DNA from: Streptomyces nymphaeiformis
Lineage (GTDB): Bacteria > Actinomycetota > Actinomycetes > Streptomycetales > Streptomycetaceae
DNA length: 64,000 nt
Reading direction: 5' to 3'
Assembly: GCF_014203895.1 (NCBI RefSeq)
Contig: NZ_JACHJY010000006.1
Location: 496,001-560,000 of the forward strand
The notes below the pieces were generated by a model. It saw nothing but the letters and a program-made list of their open reading frames with translations, was not told the origin of the DNA and ran no database searches. The translations under genes were made by a program, and so were the position numbers. Below are positions 1 to 9,180 of the stretch, piece after piece (the first letter of the stretch is position 1; each line of letters opens with the position of its first letter).

Positions 1-367
1 CGCACCCGCCAGGCCAAGATCGACGGCATCGAGGTCCCCGACGTCGAGGTCGACGACCCGGACGGCGCGCGCACCCTCGTCCTCGGCTGGGGCTCCACCT
101 ACGGGCCGATCACGGCGGCCGTCCGCCGCATCCGGCGCGAGGGCGGCCACATCGCCCAGGCCCACCTCCGCCACCTCAACCCCTTCCCGAAGAACCTCGG
201 CGAGGTGCTGAAGCGGTACGAGAAGGTCGTGATCCCCGAGATGAACCTCGGCCAGCTCGCCACCCTCGTCCGGGCGAAGTACCTCGTCGACGCCCGCAGC
301 CACACCCAGGTCAACGGCATGCCGTTCAAGGCCGAGCAGCTCGCCGCCGCCCTCAAGGAGGTCATCG

Positions 368-375
<8 letters not shown>
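1..375 (+). CDS. korA: 2-oxoacid:ferredoxin oxidoreductase alpha subunit, C-terminal end (partial)
   Basis: The last 124 codons of an open frame that enters from the left edge and stops with TGA at 373-375. The segment reads as the C-terminal domain of the large subunit of 2-oxoglutarate/2-oxoacid:ferredoxin oxidoreductase (for example LVLGWGSTYGPI and LNPFPKNL, followed by EMNLGQL). The enzyme oxidatively decarboxylates a 2-oxoacid to its acyl-CoA and reduces ferredoxin. It overlaps the next gene by 8 bp, which supports translational coupling and a two-subunit KorAB enzyme. The N-terminal pyruvate/TPP-related domains lie outside the window, so substrate preference cannot be judged. Confidence 0.9.
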
Positions 376-1420
<1,045 letters not shown>

Positions 1421-1435
1421 CGGCCGCCCGCGCGG

Positions 1436-3607
1436 TCAGTCGCGCTTCGCTGCCTCGGCGAACGGGCCGAGGCAGCGGGGCTTTCCAGATCTGATCTGCC
1501 AGAGGGTCAGGCCTTCGAGCTGGCCTGTCGCGTTGCTGTAGGCCTTGGTGTTGTAGGACCTCGCCACCCCCCGGTACACCGCGTCGTCGTTTATTAACGC
1601 GTTCGCCACCGCCGCGCCCGAGCGCTCCGCGCTCCTCCTGGCGGCGGTGCGCAGCGCCTGCCCCATCCAGTTCAGGGCGTCGTACGACTCCACCGCGAAC
1701 CGGTCGACCGGGTCTGTGGCCGCGATTCGCCAGCGCTTGCGGTACGCGGCCGCGAACGCCTTCGCGGCCGGGATCGTGTCGGGATCGGTGTAGCCCGTCC
1801 CGAAGTACCAGCCCTCGGCGGCCGGCCCCGCCACGGTGAGGAACTCCGGCTGGAGCGGGGGCTCTACACTCCCACACGGGCCCTGGAATCCCTGCTGCCG
1901 CAGGGCCTTCGCACACAGGGCGGCCCGGCGCGGCGACTTCCCCGCGTACATCACGCCCGTGGGGGAACTGGCGAGCGCGGCCCGGACCGCCGACCCGAAG
2001 TCCTCACTGTCCGCATCGACTTGGTGCACGGTCACCGTGCCGCCGGCGGGACGTCTGTCCTTCATGGTCCGGGCGACGGACCAGCCGTACGTGCCGCCGG
2101 CCCGGTCCTCGATGACGACGGTGCGGCCCAGTTGGTGCTCTTGGAGATAGCGGGCGAAGGGCACGACCGTCACCTCGGGGTAGGGCCGCAGCTCGAAGTA
2201 CGTACGCATCTCCGGCCGCTGGCCCCGGATCGTCCCATCCGAGACCGATGCCACCACGCTCAGCATCGGCACCTTCTGATCGACGAGCACGTTCGCCGCC
2301 GCGATGGCCGTCTCGGTGGTCGTCGGGCCGAGCACGGCGACCAGGGACGGGGTCCGCAGGAAGGCGCGGGCCCCGGCGGCGGCCCGCTTCGGGTCTCCCC
2401 CGTCGTCCGTCACCTTGAGCACCAGGTCGAAAGGCCGGTCCTCGCGGGCGTTGAAGGTCTCTGCGGCGAGGCGCAGCCCGCGTTCCTGGGCGCGCCCGTC
2501 CGCCTTCGTCGGGCCGCTGAGGTCGGTCAGGACGCCGAGCGTGTACGCCGTCCGTACGGTCCCGCCGCCGCCCGTACCGCCTCCCGGGTCGCGGCCGAGC
2601 AGCCAGGCGGTGAGGCCACCCGTGCCCGCGACGGCCCCGGCTGCTCCGAGAGCGAGGAAGCGGCGGCGTGAAGTCCCCTGCGGCTCCTCGGGGTTGAGCA
2701 TGGTCGGGTCGGCGACCGGCAGGTCGAGGACCCGCGACGACCGCTGGGCGATCAGCGCGGGCAGGCCGGCCGGCAGCCAGTTCCCGGCCGCCGGGCCCTC
2801 GTACGGGCCGAGGGCGTCCCGTACCTCGGCGGCGCTCGGCCGGTCGGCGGGGTCCTTGGCGAGGCAGGCGGTGACGAGCGGGAGCAGGGTGTCCTGCACG
2901 TCGGTGAGGTCGGGCTCCTCGTGGACCGTGCGATAGACGACAGCCGCCACCGCGCCCGTGCCAAAGGGGCGTTCGCCGGTCAGGGCGTACGCGAGGACGC
3001 AGCCGAGCGAGAAGACGTCGGCGGCCGGGCCGACCTCGCCTGCGCCCGCGGCCCGGGCCTGTTCGGGGGCGAGGAAGCCGGGGGTGCCGATCATCGCGTC
3101 GGTGGCGGTGAGCGCGGTGGCGCCGCTGACCCGGGCGATGCCGAAGTCGATGAGCCGGGGCCCGTCGAGGGCGAGGAGGACGTTGCCGGGCTTGACGTCG
3201 CGGTGAACGAGCCCGGCCGCGTGCATGCCGTCGAGGGCGTCGGCGAGCCGGGCACCCAGGGTGCGGACGGTGGTCTCGGGCAGCGCGCCGTGCAGGGCGA
3301 CGGCCTCGGCGAGCGAGGGCCCGGGCACGTACTCGGTGGCCAGCCACGGCTCGCGGGCCTCCGGGTCCGCGCCGAGGACGCGGACGACCCAGCGGCCGGT
3401 GATCCGCTCGGCGGCGGTCGCCTCGCGGCGGAAGCGGGCCCGGAAGCCGGGGTCGGCGGCGTGCTCGGCGCGGATCAGCTTGAGCGCGGCGAGCGCGCCG
3501 CCGGAGGTCCGGGCGAGGTAGACCACGCCCATGCCTCCGGTGCCGAGCCGCCCGAGGAGGCGGTAGCCGGCGATGGCGGAAGGGTCGGCCTTCTTGAGCG
3601 GCTGCAT
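1436..3607 (-). CDS. Serine/threonine protein kinase fused to a type-1 periplasmic substrate-binding domain (paralogue 2)
   Basis: 723 residues. Residues 14-270 are a Hanks-type kinase: glycine loop GRLGTGGMG, lysine 43, catalytic HRDVKPGN at 135-142, DFG at 154-156 and GTPGFLAPEQ. A spacer leads to SRRRFLALGAAG at 313-324, a hydrophobic segment to about 337, then an extracytoplasmic Leu/Ile/Val-binding-protein-like fold (LGVLTDLSGPTKADG, VLGPTTTETA, SYDALNWMGQAL). I infer that ligand binding outside the membrane controls a cytoplasmic kinase. The ATG at 3607 sits 2 bp after the stop of its paralogue, so the pair is co-transcribed. The long frame upstream of this ATG is only a shadow of the preceding gene. 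Ligand and phosphorylation targets are unknown. Confidence 0.9.
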   Translation of the reverse strand: MQPLKKADPSAIAGYRLLGRLGTGGMGVVYLARTSGGALAALKLIRAEHAADPGFRARFRREATAAERITGRWVVRVLGADPEAREPWLATEYVPGPSLAEAVALHGALPETTVRTLGARLADALDGMHAAGLVHRDVKPGNVLLALDGPRLIDFGIARVSGATALTATDAMIGTPGFLAPEQARAAGAGEVGPAADVFSLGCVLAYALTGERPFGTGAVAAVVYRTVHEEPDLTDVQDTLLPLVTACLAKDPADRPSAAEVRDALGPYEGPAAGNWLPAGLPALIAQRSSRVLDLPVADPTMLNPEEPQGTSRRRFLALGAAGAVAGTGGLTAWLLGRDPGGGTGGGGTVRTAYTLGVLTDLSGPTKADGRAQERGLRLAAETFNAREDRPFDLVLKVTDDGGDPKRAAAGARAFLRTPSLVAVLGPTTTETAIAAANVLVDQKVPMLSVVASVSDGTIRGQRPEMRTYFELRPYPEVTVVPFARYLQEHQLGRTVVIEDRAGGTYGWSVARTMKDRRPAGGTVTVHQVDADSEDFGSAVRAALASSPTGVMYAGKSPRRAALCAKALRQQGFQGPCGSVEPPLQPEFLTVAGPAAEGWYFGTGYTDPDTIPAAKAFAAAYRKRWRIAATDPVDRFAVESYDALNWMGQALRTAARRSAERSGAAVANALINDDAVYRGVARSYNTKAYSNATGQLEGLTLWQIRSGKPRCLGPFAEAAKRD

Positions 3608-3609
3608 GC

Positions 3610-5832
3610 TCAAGCCTTCTTCTTGGGCTCGGCAGGGGCGGGGCCGAAGTACTTGTAGGCCCCCTTCTGCACGCCGTAGAGGAAGGTGCCGACACCGATG
3701 AGCTCGCCGTTGTCGCGGAACTGGTAACCGCCCATGGCCCCGGTGTACTTCTGCTTCCGCAGGGCCTCCCACAGGCCCTTGCGGGTGAGCGGGCCCTTGG
3801 CGGCGCTCGTGGCGAGCCAGGACGTCACCATGTTGACCACGTCGAAGGACTCGCCGGTGTAGAAGGCCGGGGTGGTGCCGTAGCGCTTGCGGTGGGCGTC
3901 GAGGAGTTCCTGGGTGAGCTTGCGATCGGCGGGCTTCTGCTTCGGGTCGGCGGCCCGCTGGACGGGGTCGATGACGGGCGCGCAGACGAACCAGCCCTCG
4001 GCGTCGCTCCCCGCCTCCTTCAGGAACTCCGGCCCGAAGACGTGCTGGCCGGCGAACCGGGGTCCGGTGAAGCCGAGTTGCTTCAGGGCGCGGGCGGCGA
4101 GCACGGCGGTGGAGCGGACGCCGTTGTGGATGTACGCGTCGATGCCGGCGTCGATCATCTCGCCGATGATCCGGCGATAGTCGGTGGTCCGGCCGGGGAT
4201 CACCCGGAAGTGCGGCGTGATGCCGGCCTGTTTGAAGCCGAAGCGGGCACCGCTCGTGTACTGCCAGCCGTACTGGTCGTCGGTGCGTTCCTGGAGGACT
4301 CCGGGGCGGCGGATCTGTGGCAGGAGCGTGGCGGACCAGGCGAGGTAGACGCCCGCCATGAAGTGCTGCGGGATGGCGCGGAGGACCGTCGTGTTCGGCG
4401 CGCCGCCGCCGTCGCCGCGCAGGGTGAAGAGGTTGTAGCCGGCCGAGGTGGTGAGGAGCGGAACGCCGGCCTCCTCGAAGGCGGGGAGTGCGGCGATGCC
4501 GGTGTCGTCGGAGGTGGGGCCGAGGACGGCGAGGACGGAGGGGTCGGTGGTGAGCCGCCGGGCGGCGGCGAGGGCGCCGGCGCTCTGCCCTCGGTCGTCG
4601 GAGACCTTGAGTTCGAGGGTGAAGGGCTTGCCCTTGTGCAGGGCGTTGAACCGCTCGACGGCGAGCCGGGCGCCGCGCTCCTGGGCCCGGCCGATCTCCC
4701 GGGCGGGCCCGGAGAGGTCGGCGAGGACGCCGATGGCCCAGGTGTTCCGGGGCTTGGGCGCGGGGTGCTTCCCGTCGGCGCCGGTGTCGTCGCGCCGGTC
4801 GAGCAGGGCGAACGCCCCGCCGCCCGCCGCGAGGACGGCGGCACCGGCGCCGAGCAGCAGGAAACCGCGCCGACTGGGCTTCGCGGGGGCGTCGGGGTCC
4901 GTGCCCGGCGCGGTCGGGTCGATGTCGGGGAGCGTGAGCATGGCCGCCGAGCGTTCGGCGATGGTGGTGACGACGGGCGCGGGCAGCCAGTCGGCGGCGG
5001 TGCCGGGGGTGTCCTCGGTGAGCCGGTCGGCGATCTCCTCGGCGATGGGCCGGTCGGCGGGGTCCTTGGCGAGGCAGGCCGCGAGGAGCGGGAGCAGGTC
5101 TTCCGGTACGCCGGCGAGGTCGGGCTCGTCGTGGACGGTCCGGTACATGAGGGCGTCCACGGCCCCGGCGCCGAAGGGCGGGCGACCGGTCGTCGCGTAC
5201 GCGAGGAGGCAGCCGAGGGCGAAGACGTCGGCGGGCGGGCCGATGGCGTCGGTGCGGGCCTCGGCCTGCTCCGGGGCGAGGAAGCCGGGGGTGCCGACCA
5301 CCATGTCGGTCGCGGTGAGCGCGGTCTCCCCGCTGGTGCGGGCGATGCCGAAGTCGATGAGGCGCGGCCCGTCGACGGCGAGGAGGACGTTCCCGGGCTT
5401 GACGTCCCGGTGGACGAGTCCGGCCGCGTGGACGGCGGCGAGCGCGCGGGCGACGGCGCCGCCGAGGATCCGTACGCTCCGCTCGGGCAGCGGCCCGTGG
5501 GCGCGGACGGCCTCGCCGACGGACGGGCCGGGCACGAAGGCGGTCGCCATCCAGGGTTCGGGTGCGTCGGGGTCGGCACCGGTCACGGGTACGGCCCAGG
5601 GGCTGACGACCCGGCGGGCGGCCTCGACCTCGCGGCGGAAGCGGGCCCGGAAGTCGGGCTGGTCGGCCTGGTCGGCGAGGGTGACCTTGACGGCGGCGAG
5701 CTCGCCGCTCTCGGTGCGGCCGAGGTACACGACACCCATGCCACCGGCGCCGAGGCGGCCGAGGAGGCGGTAGCCGGCGATCGACGAGGGGTCGGAGGGC
5801 AGGAGCTCCTGAAGGGGGCCGGGCTGGGCCAT
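3610..5832 (-). CDS. Serine/threonine protein kinase fused to a type-1 periplasmic substrate-binding domain (paralogue 1)
   Basis: 740 residues with the same plan as its downstream neighbour. Kinase domain about 20-275: glycine loop GRLGAGGMG, lysine 49, HRDVKPGN at 141-148, DFG at 160-162. SRRGFLLLGAGAAV at 320-333 opens the single membrane segment (to about 344). The outer part (IGVLADLSGPAREIGRAQERG, VLGPTSDDTG, ESFDVVNMV) resembles branched-chain amino-acid binding proteins of ABC importers. Start ATG 5832 lies 5 bp after the lipoprotein stop. The two kinases share domain order and many motifs but clearly differ in the binding domain, suggesting duplication followed by divergence of the ligand. 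No permease or ABC ATPase is nearby, so a transport role is unlikely. Confidence 0.9.
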   Translation of the reverse strand: MAQPGPLQELLPSDPSSIAGYRLLGRLGAGGMGVVYLGRTESGELAAVKVTLADQADQPDFRARFRREVEAARRVVSPWAVPVTGADPDAPEPWMATAFVPGPSVGEAVRAHGPLPERSVRILGGAVARALAAVHAAGLVHRDVKPGNVLLAVDGPRLIDFGIARTSGETALTATDMVVGTPGFLAPEQAEARTDAIGPPADVFALGCLLAYATTGRPPFGAGAVDALMYRTVHDEPDLAGVPEDLLPLLAACLAKDPADRPIAEEIADRLTEDTPGTAADWLPAPVVTTIAERSAAMLTLPDIDPTAPGTDPDAPAKPSRRGFLLLGAGAAVLAAGGGAFALLDRRDDTGADGKHPAPKPRNTWAIGVLADLSGPAREIGRAQERGARLAVERFNALHKGKPFTLELKVSDDRGQSAGALAAARRLTTDPSVLAVLGPTSDDTGIAALPAFEEAGVPLLTTSAGYNLFTLRGDGGGAPNTTVLRAIPQHFMAGVYLAWSATLLPQIRRPGVLQERTDDQYGWQYTSGARFGFKQAGITPHFRVIPGRTTDYRRIIGEMIDAGIDAYIHNGVRSTAVLAARALKQLGFTGPRFAGQHVFGPEFLKEAGSDAEGWFVCAPVIDPVQRAADPKQKPADRKLTQELLDAHRKRYGTTPAFYTGESFDVVNMVTSWLATSAAKGPLTRKGLWEALRKQKYTGAMGGYQFRDNGELIGVGTFLYGVQKGAYKYFGPAPAEPKKKA

Positions 5833-5837
5833 CGGGC

Positions 5838-6650
5838 TCACGACTGGGCTCCCAACTGCTCCTTGACGCGGTCCTGCATGAAGACGTTGACCCGGGCCTG
5901 GACGGCGTTGGTGTCCCCCTCGGCATAGCCGGAGGCCCCCTTCACGACCGAGGCGAAGGTGACCTGCCCGACGCGGGTCTGGAACCAGGTGTAGTACTGC
6001 TGTCCCTTGATCGCGTCGTTGTGGTACTCGCCGCGCTCGATGAGGGAGTCGGTCGTGGTCTGGTTGCCACCGACTCCGTAGGGCATGCCGAGCGAGTTCA
6101 GGCCGGTGATCCGCTCGCCCTGGCGCAACTGCTGGTCGGGGCAGCGCAGCGCCTCCTCCAGGGTCTCGGCCATCTCCCAGTCGGCGTCGGGCTCGGTGCG
6201 GTGGACGGTGACGGTGGCGGCGACCCGCAGGGGCCCCTTGCCACCGGTGGCCGGGATCTCGCTGTAGGCGGTGACGCTGTAGAGGACGGAGCGGGGCAGG
6301 GTCCCGGCCTCCCACTCGCAGCTCGCGTCGAGGACGGGCCAGGATCCGGGGTCGCTGAGGTACGGGCTGCGCTTGACGTATCCGGGCCCCCAGTCGTCGG
6401 GTCCGGCCACGACCGCGAGGGCCAGCCGCTTCGCGTCGGCCTGGGTGCGCGGGGCCTTCTTCGGGTCCAGGACGTATACCGGCCCGGCAGGCGTCGGGGA
6501 CGCGGTCGGCGCCCCGGACGCACTCGCGGTCGGTGTCGCTCGGGACGGTTTCGCCTCGTCCCCGCCGCCTCCTGACGAGCAGCCCGCCAGGAGTAACCCG
6601 CCCGCCGCCACGGCAGCGGCGCGCAGCAGTCTTCCGTACGCGTCCCTCAC
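5838..6650 (-). CDS. Secreted lipoprotein, first gene of the kinase operon
   Basis: 270 residues starting at GTG 6650. A short basic N-terminus, a hydrophobic run and the lipobox LLAGC (cysteine near residue 24), followed by a serine/glycine and then Thr/Ala/Pro/Ser-rich linker, mark it as a membrane-anchored lipoprotein. The rest, from about residue 65, is a soluble domain of a kind common in streptomycetes that I cannot assign to an enzyme family. It is followed at 5 bp and then 2 bp by two kinase/binding-domain fusions on the same strand. I therefore infer an accessory role at the outer membrane face, perhaps presenting or modulating the ligand sensed by the kinases. Downstream genes fix the operon direction. 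Confidence 0.8.
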   Translation of the reverse strand: MRDAYGRLLRAAAVAAGGLLLAGCSSGGGGDEAKPSRATPTASASGAPTASPTPAGPVYVLDPKKAPRTQADAKRLALAVVAGPDDWGPGYVKRSPYLSDPGSWPVLDASCEWEAGTLPRSVLYSVTAYSEIPATGGKGPLRVAATVTVHRTEPDADWEMAETLEEALRCPDQQLRQGERITGLNSLGMPYGVGGNQTTTDSLIERGEYHNDAIKGQQYYTWFQTRVGQVTFASVVKGASGYAEGDTNAVQARVNVFMQDRVKEQLGAQS

Positions 6651-6735
6651 GATTCCCCCACGGTCGCTCGCACGATCCCCCGGTCGGTGAGGGAGATCGT
6701 ACGGCTCCGCGGATCAACTCGCCCGGGCTACAACA

Positions 6736-7116
6736 TCATTGGGACGCCGCACGCACGGTGTCGTAACGCACACGCGCCGCCTCGACCGCGCCCACCTGCT
6801 GCTCGGTCCAGCGGGCGAGTTCCCAGACCTGGCGGGCGGCTCCCTCGCCGAGGGGGGTGAGGCTGTAGTCGACGCGGGGCGGGATGACGGGCTTGGCGTC
6901 GCGGTGGACGAAGCCGTCGCGCTCCAGGGTCTGGAGGGTCTGGGCCAGCATCTTCTCGCTGACGCCGCCGATCTCGCGGCGCAGCTCGCTGAAGCGGTAC
7001 GAGCGCTCCAGGAGGGCCGCGAGGACGAGGACGCCCCAGCGGCTGGTGACGTGCTCCAGGACGAGGCGCGAGGGGCACATCGGCTCGTTCACGTTCGGCG
7101 GCTTACTTACTCCCAT
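6736..7116 (-). CDS. HxlR/DUF24-family transcriptional regulator, QorR-like
   Basis: 126 residues forming a compact winged helix: LEHVTSRWGVLVLAALL, RFSELRREIGGVSEKMLAQTLQTLERDGFV and the wing YSLTPLGEG are family signatures. There is exactly one cysteine, Cys14, just before the winged helix (MCPSR). In family members such as QorR and YodB a conserved N-terminal cysteine senses quinones, diamide or other thiol-reactive compounds, so the same role is plausible here. It is divergent from a QorB-like quinone reductase gene, the arrangement seen for ytfH/ytfG-type pairs. The intergenic palindrome at 7120-7144 lies next to its ATG and probably serves autoregulation. Confidence 0.9.
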   Translation of the reverse strand: MGVSKPPNVNEPMCPSRLVLEHVTSRWGVLVLAALLERSYRFSELRREIGGVSEKMLAQTLQTLERDGFVHRDAKPVIPPRVDYSLTPLGEGAARQVWELARWTEQQVGAVEAARVRYDTVRAASQ

Positions 7117-7119
7117 ACC

Positions 7120-7144
7120 AGTACCTTACTTCAAAGTGGGTACT
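7120..7144. promoter_or_regulatory. Palindromic operator candidate between HxlR regulator and qorB-like gene
   Basis: The 25-bp stretch has outer arms AGTACC (7120-7125) and GGTACT (7139-7144) and inner arms ACTT/AAGT (7128-7131, 7134-7137) around a CA centre. It lies 3 bp upstream of the regulator ATG. A plausible promoter for the divergent gene follows: TTACGA (7144-7149), 17-bp spacer, TACGGT (7167-7172), so the operator would touch the -35 element. Assignment to the HxlR protein is inferred from position and family habit. Confidence 0.5.
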
Positions 7145-7216
7145 TACGAAAGGTTAGCGCCCGCCGTACGGTGAGTGCATCGCCCACCGCACGCCCCACG
7201 GGAAGAAGGAAGCACC

Positions 7217-8083
7217 ATGAGCATCGTCGTCACCGGAGCCACCGGACAGCTCGGCCGTCTCGTCATCGCCGACCTCCTGACCCGCGTCCCCGCCGAGTCC
7301 GTCGTCGCCGTCGTCCGCGACAAGGCCAGGGCCGCCGACCTGGCCGAGCGCGGGGTCGAGCTCCGCGTCGCCGACTACAGCGCGCCGGAGACCCTCGCGG
7401 GCGCCTTCGAGGCCGGCGACCGCGTGCTGCTGATCTCCGGCAGCGAGGTCGGGCAGCGCGTCGCCCAGCACCGCGCCGTGATCGACGCGGCCAAGGCCGC
7501 CGGCGTGGCCCAGCTCGCGTACACCGGCATCCTCGGCGGCCCGGCGGCCGACTTCACGCTGGCCGACGAGCACAAGGCGACCGAGGAGCTGATCCTCGCG
7601 TCCGGCCTGCCGTACACCTTCCTCCGCAACGGCTGGTACACCGAGAACTACACGGCCAACCTCGCCCCCGTCCTCGCCCACGGCGCCGTCGTCGCCAACG
7701 CCGGCGAGGGCCGGGTCGCCTCCGCCTCCCGCGCCGACTACGCCGCCGCCGCGGCCGCCGTCCTGACCGGCCCGGCCGAGGAGCACCTGAACCGGGCGTA
7801 CGAGCTGAGCGGCGACACCGCCTGGTCCCTCGCCGAGTACGCGGCCGAGGTCGCCGCCCAGACCGGCCGGGAGATCACGTACAGCGACGTCCCCGCCGCG
7901 ACCCACCTGGAGATCCTCACCGGCGCCGGGGTCCCGCAGGCCTTCGCCGAGATCCTGGTCGACGTCGACCGGGCCATCGCGCTCGGCGCGCTCGCCCTGC
8001 AGACCGGCGACCTGGCCCGGCTGACCGGCCGCCCGACCACCCCGATCGCCGAGACGATCAAGGACGCGCTGGCCGCCTCGTAA
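7217..8083 (+). CDS. NAD(P)H-binding quinone reductase, QorB/YtfG-like (atypical SDR, NmrA-like)
   Basis: 288 residues, cytoplasmic. The N-terminus IVVTGATGQLGRLV is the TGxxGxxG dinucleotide-binding loop of the NmrA/atypical SDR group. TGILGG, EHKATEELILASGLPYTFLRNGWYTENY and AYELSGD are typical of QorB (NAD(P)H:quinone oxidoreductase type 2). The ATG at 7217 is preceded by a strong GGAAGAAGGA Shine-Dalgarno, which rules out the frame extension further upstream. It is divergent from a QorR-like regulator with a candidate thiol sensor, so induction by quinones or electrophiles and a detoxifying role are the natural reading. The exact substrate is not visible. Confidence 0.9.
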   Translation: MSIVVTGATGQLGRLVIADLLTRVPAESVVAVVRDKARAADLAERGVELRVADYSAPETLAGAFEAGDRVLLISGSEVGQRVAQHRAVIDAAKAAGVAQLAYTGILGGPAADFTLADEHKATEELILASGLPYTFLRNGWYTENYTANLAPVLAHGAVVANAGEGRVASASRADYAAAAAAVLTGPAEEHLNRAYELSGDTAWSLAEYAAEVAAQTGREITYSDVPAATHLEILTGAGVPQAFAEILVDVDRAIALGALALQTGDLARLTGRPTTPIAETIKDALAAS

Positions 8084-8084
8084 C

Positions 8085-8120
8085 GTTGTCATGACCGTAT
8101 GGCGATACGGCCATGACAAC
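8085..8120. promoter_or_regulatory. 36-bp hyphenated palindrome upstream of rarD; operator or terminator
   Basis: Arms 8085-8100 and 8105-8120 (beginning GTTGTCATG, ending CATGACAAC) are complementary over 16 bp with one mismatch and a 4-nt loop. It starts 2 bp after the qorB-like stop, so it could end that transcript, but no T-tract follows. A candidate rarD promoter uses its right arm as -35: ATGACA (8113-8118), 18-bp spacer, TACCTT (8137-8142). This favours an operator, possibly in addition to termination. Confidence 0.45.
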
Positions 8121-8176
8121 CCGCCCCGTGCGGCGCTACCTTCGACAGGACAGCGCGGCACAGGGCGGGAGGTCCG

Positions 8177-9142
8177 GTGAAGACGGAGAAGAACGAGGCA
8201 CGAGCAGGACTGCTCTACGGGATCGGCGCCTACGGCATGTGGGGACTGGTCCCGCTCTTCTGGCCACTCCTCAAGCCCGCCGGCGCCCTCGAGATCCTCG
8301 CCCACCGCATGGTGTGGTCCCTGGTCTTCGTCGGCGTCGCCCTGCTCGCGCTGCGTCGCTGGAGCTGGATACCCGAGCTCATGCGCAGCCCGCGCAAGCT
8401 CGGCATGATCACCCTCGCCGCCGCCGTCATCACCGTGAACTGGGGCCTCTACATCTGGTCCGTGAACACGGGCCACGTCGTCGAGGCCTCCCTCGGCTAC
8501 TTCATCAACCCGCTCGTCACCATCGCCCTCGGCGTCCTCGTCCTGAAGGAGAGGCTGCGCCCCGCGCAGTGGGCGGCGGTCGGCGTCGGCCTGTCCGCCG
8601 TGCTCGTCCTGGCGGTCGGGGCCGGGCGCCCGCCGTGGATCTCGCTCACCCTCGCGTTCTCCTTCGCGGTCTACGGCCTGGTGAAGAAGAAGGTCAACAT
8701 CGGCGGCCTGGAGTCGCTCGCCGCCGAGACCGCCGTCCAGTTCCTGCCCGCCCTCGCCTACCTCGTCTGGCTCGGGACGCAGGGCACGCTGGCCTTCGGC
8801 TCCCACGGCGCCGGGCACACGGCGCTGCTCGCCGCCACCGGCATCGTCACGGCGGCCCCGCTGGTCTGCTTCGGTGCGGCGGCGATCCGCGTCCCGCTGT
8901 CCACGCTCGGGCTGCTCCAGTACCTCGCGCCGACCTTCCAGTTCGTTCTCGGGGTCGTCTACTTCCACGAGGCGATGCCGGCGGAGCGCTGGGCGGGCTT
9001 CTCCCTCGTCTGGCTGGCCCTGACGGTCCTCACCTGGGACGCGCTCCGGACGGCCCGGAAGAGCCGTGCGGAGGTCGAGAGGGCGGCCGCGGCCGCCCGC
9101 GCGGAGACCGCCCCCGCGGCTCCCGCGGCCTCCGCCCCCTGA
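8177..9142 (+). CDS. rarD: EamA-family permease, RarD type
   Basis: 321 residues with about ten hydrophobic segments arranged as two EamA (drug/metabolite transporter) halves. RarD-type features include YGIGAYGMWGLVPLFWPLL at the N-terminus, EILAHRMVWSL, NWGLYIWSVN and GYFINPLVTIALGVLVLKERL. The GTG start at 8177 follows GGGAGGTCC; the alternative long frames are shadows. RarD proteins were named for chloramphenicol sensitivity, but their substrate is not established. The last 30 residues form an Ala/Pro-rich cytoplasmic tail. It stands alone, downstream of the quinone reductase and separated from it by a palindrome. Confidence 0.92.
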   Translation: MKTEKNEARAGLLYGIGAYGMWGLVPLFWPLLKPAGALEILAHRMVWSLVFVGVALLALRRWSWIPELMRSPRKLGMITLAAAVITVNWGLYIWSVNTGHVVEASLGYFINPLVTIALGVLVLKERLRPAQWAAVGVGLSAVLVLAVGAGRPPWISLTLAFSFAVYGLVKKKVNIGGLESLAAETAVQFLPALAYLVWLGTQGTLAFGSHGAGHTALLAATGIVTAAPLVCFGAAAIRVPLSTLGLLQYLAPTFQFVLGVVYFHEAMPAERWAGFSLVWLALTVLTWDALRTARKSRAEVERAAAAARAETAPAAPAASAP

Positions 9143-9176
9143 CGCCTCCGCCTCCTGACGCCTCCGCCTCCTGACG
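9140..9176. repeat. Short tandem repeat at the rarD 3' end
   Basis: Two perfect 16-bp units beginning TGACGCCTCC (9140-9155 and 9156-9171) followed by a partial third (TGACG). The first copy contains the rarD stop codon, so each unit carries a TGA. It looks like slippage duplication of the gene end. Confidence 0.85.
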
Positions 9177-9180
9177 AGGG

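Noticed and set aside
3892..5928. 678-codon + strand frame opposite the kinase gene
   Set aside because: Antisense shadow; the minus-strand frame has clear kinase motifs and binding-protein domain.
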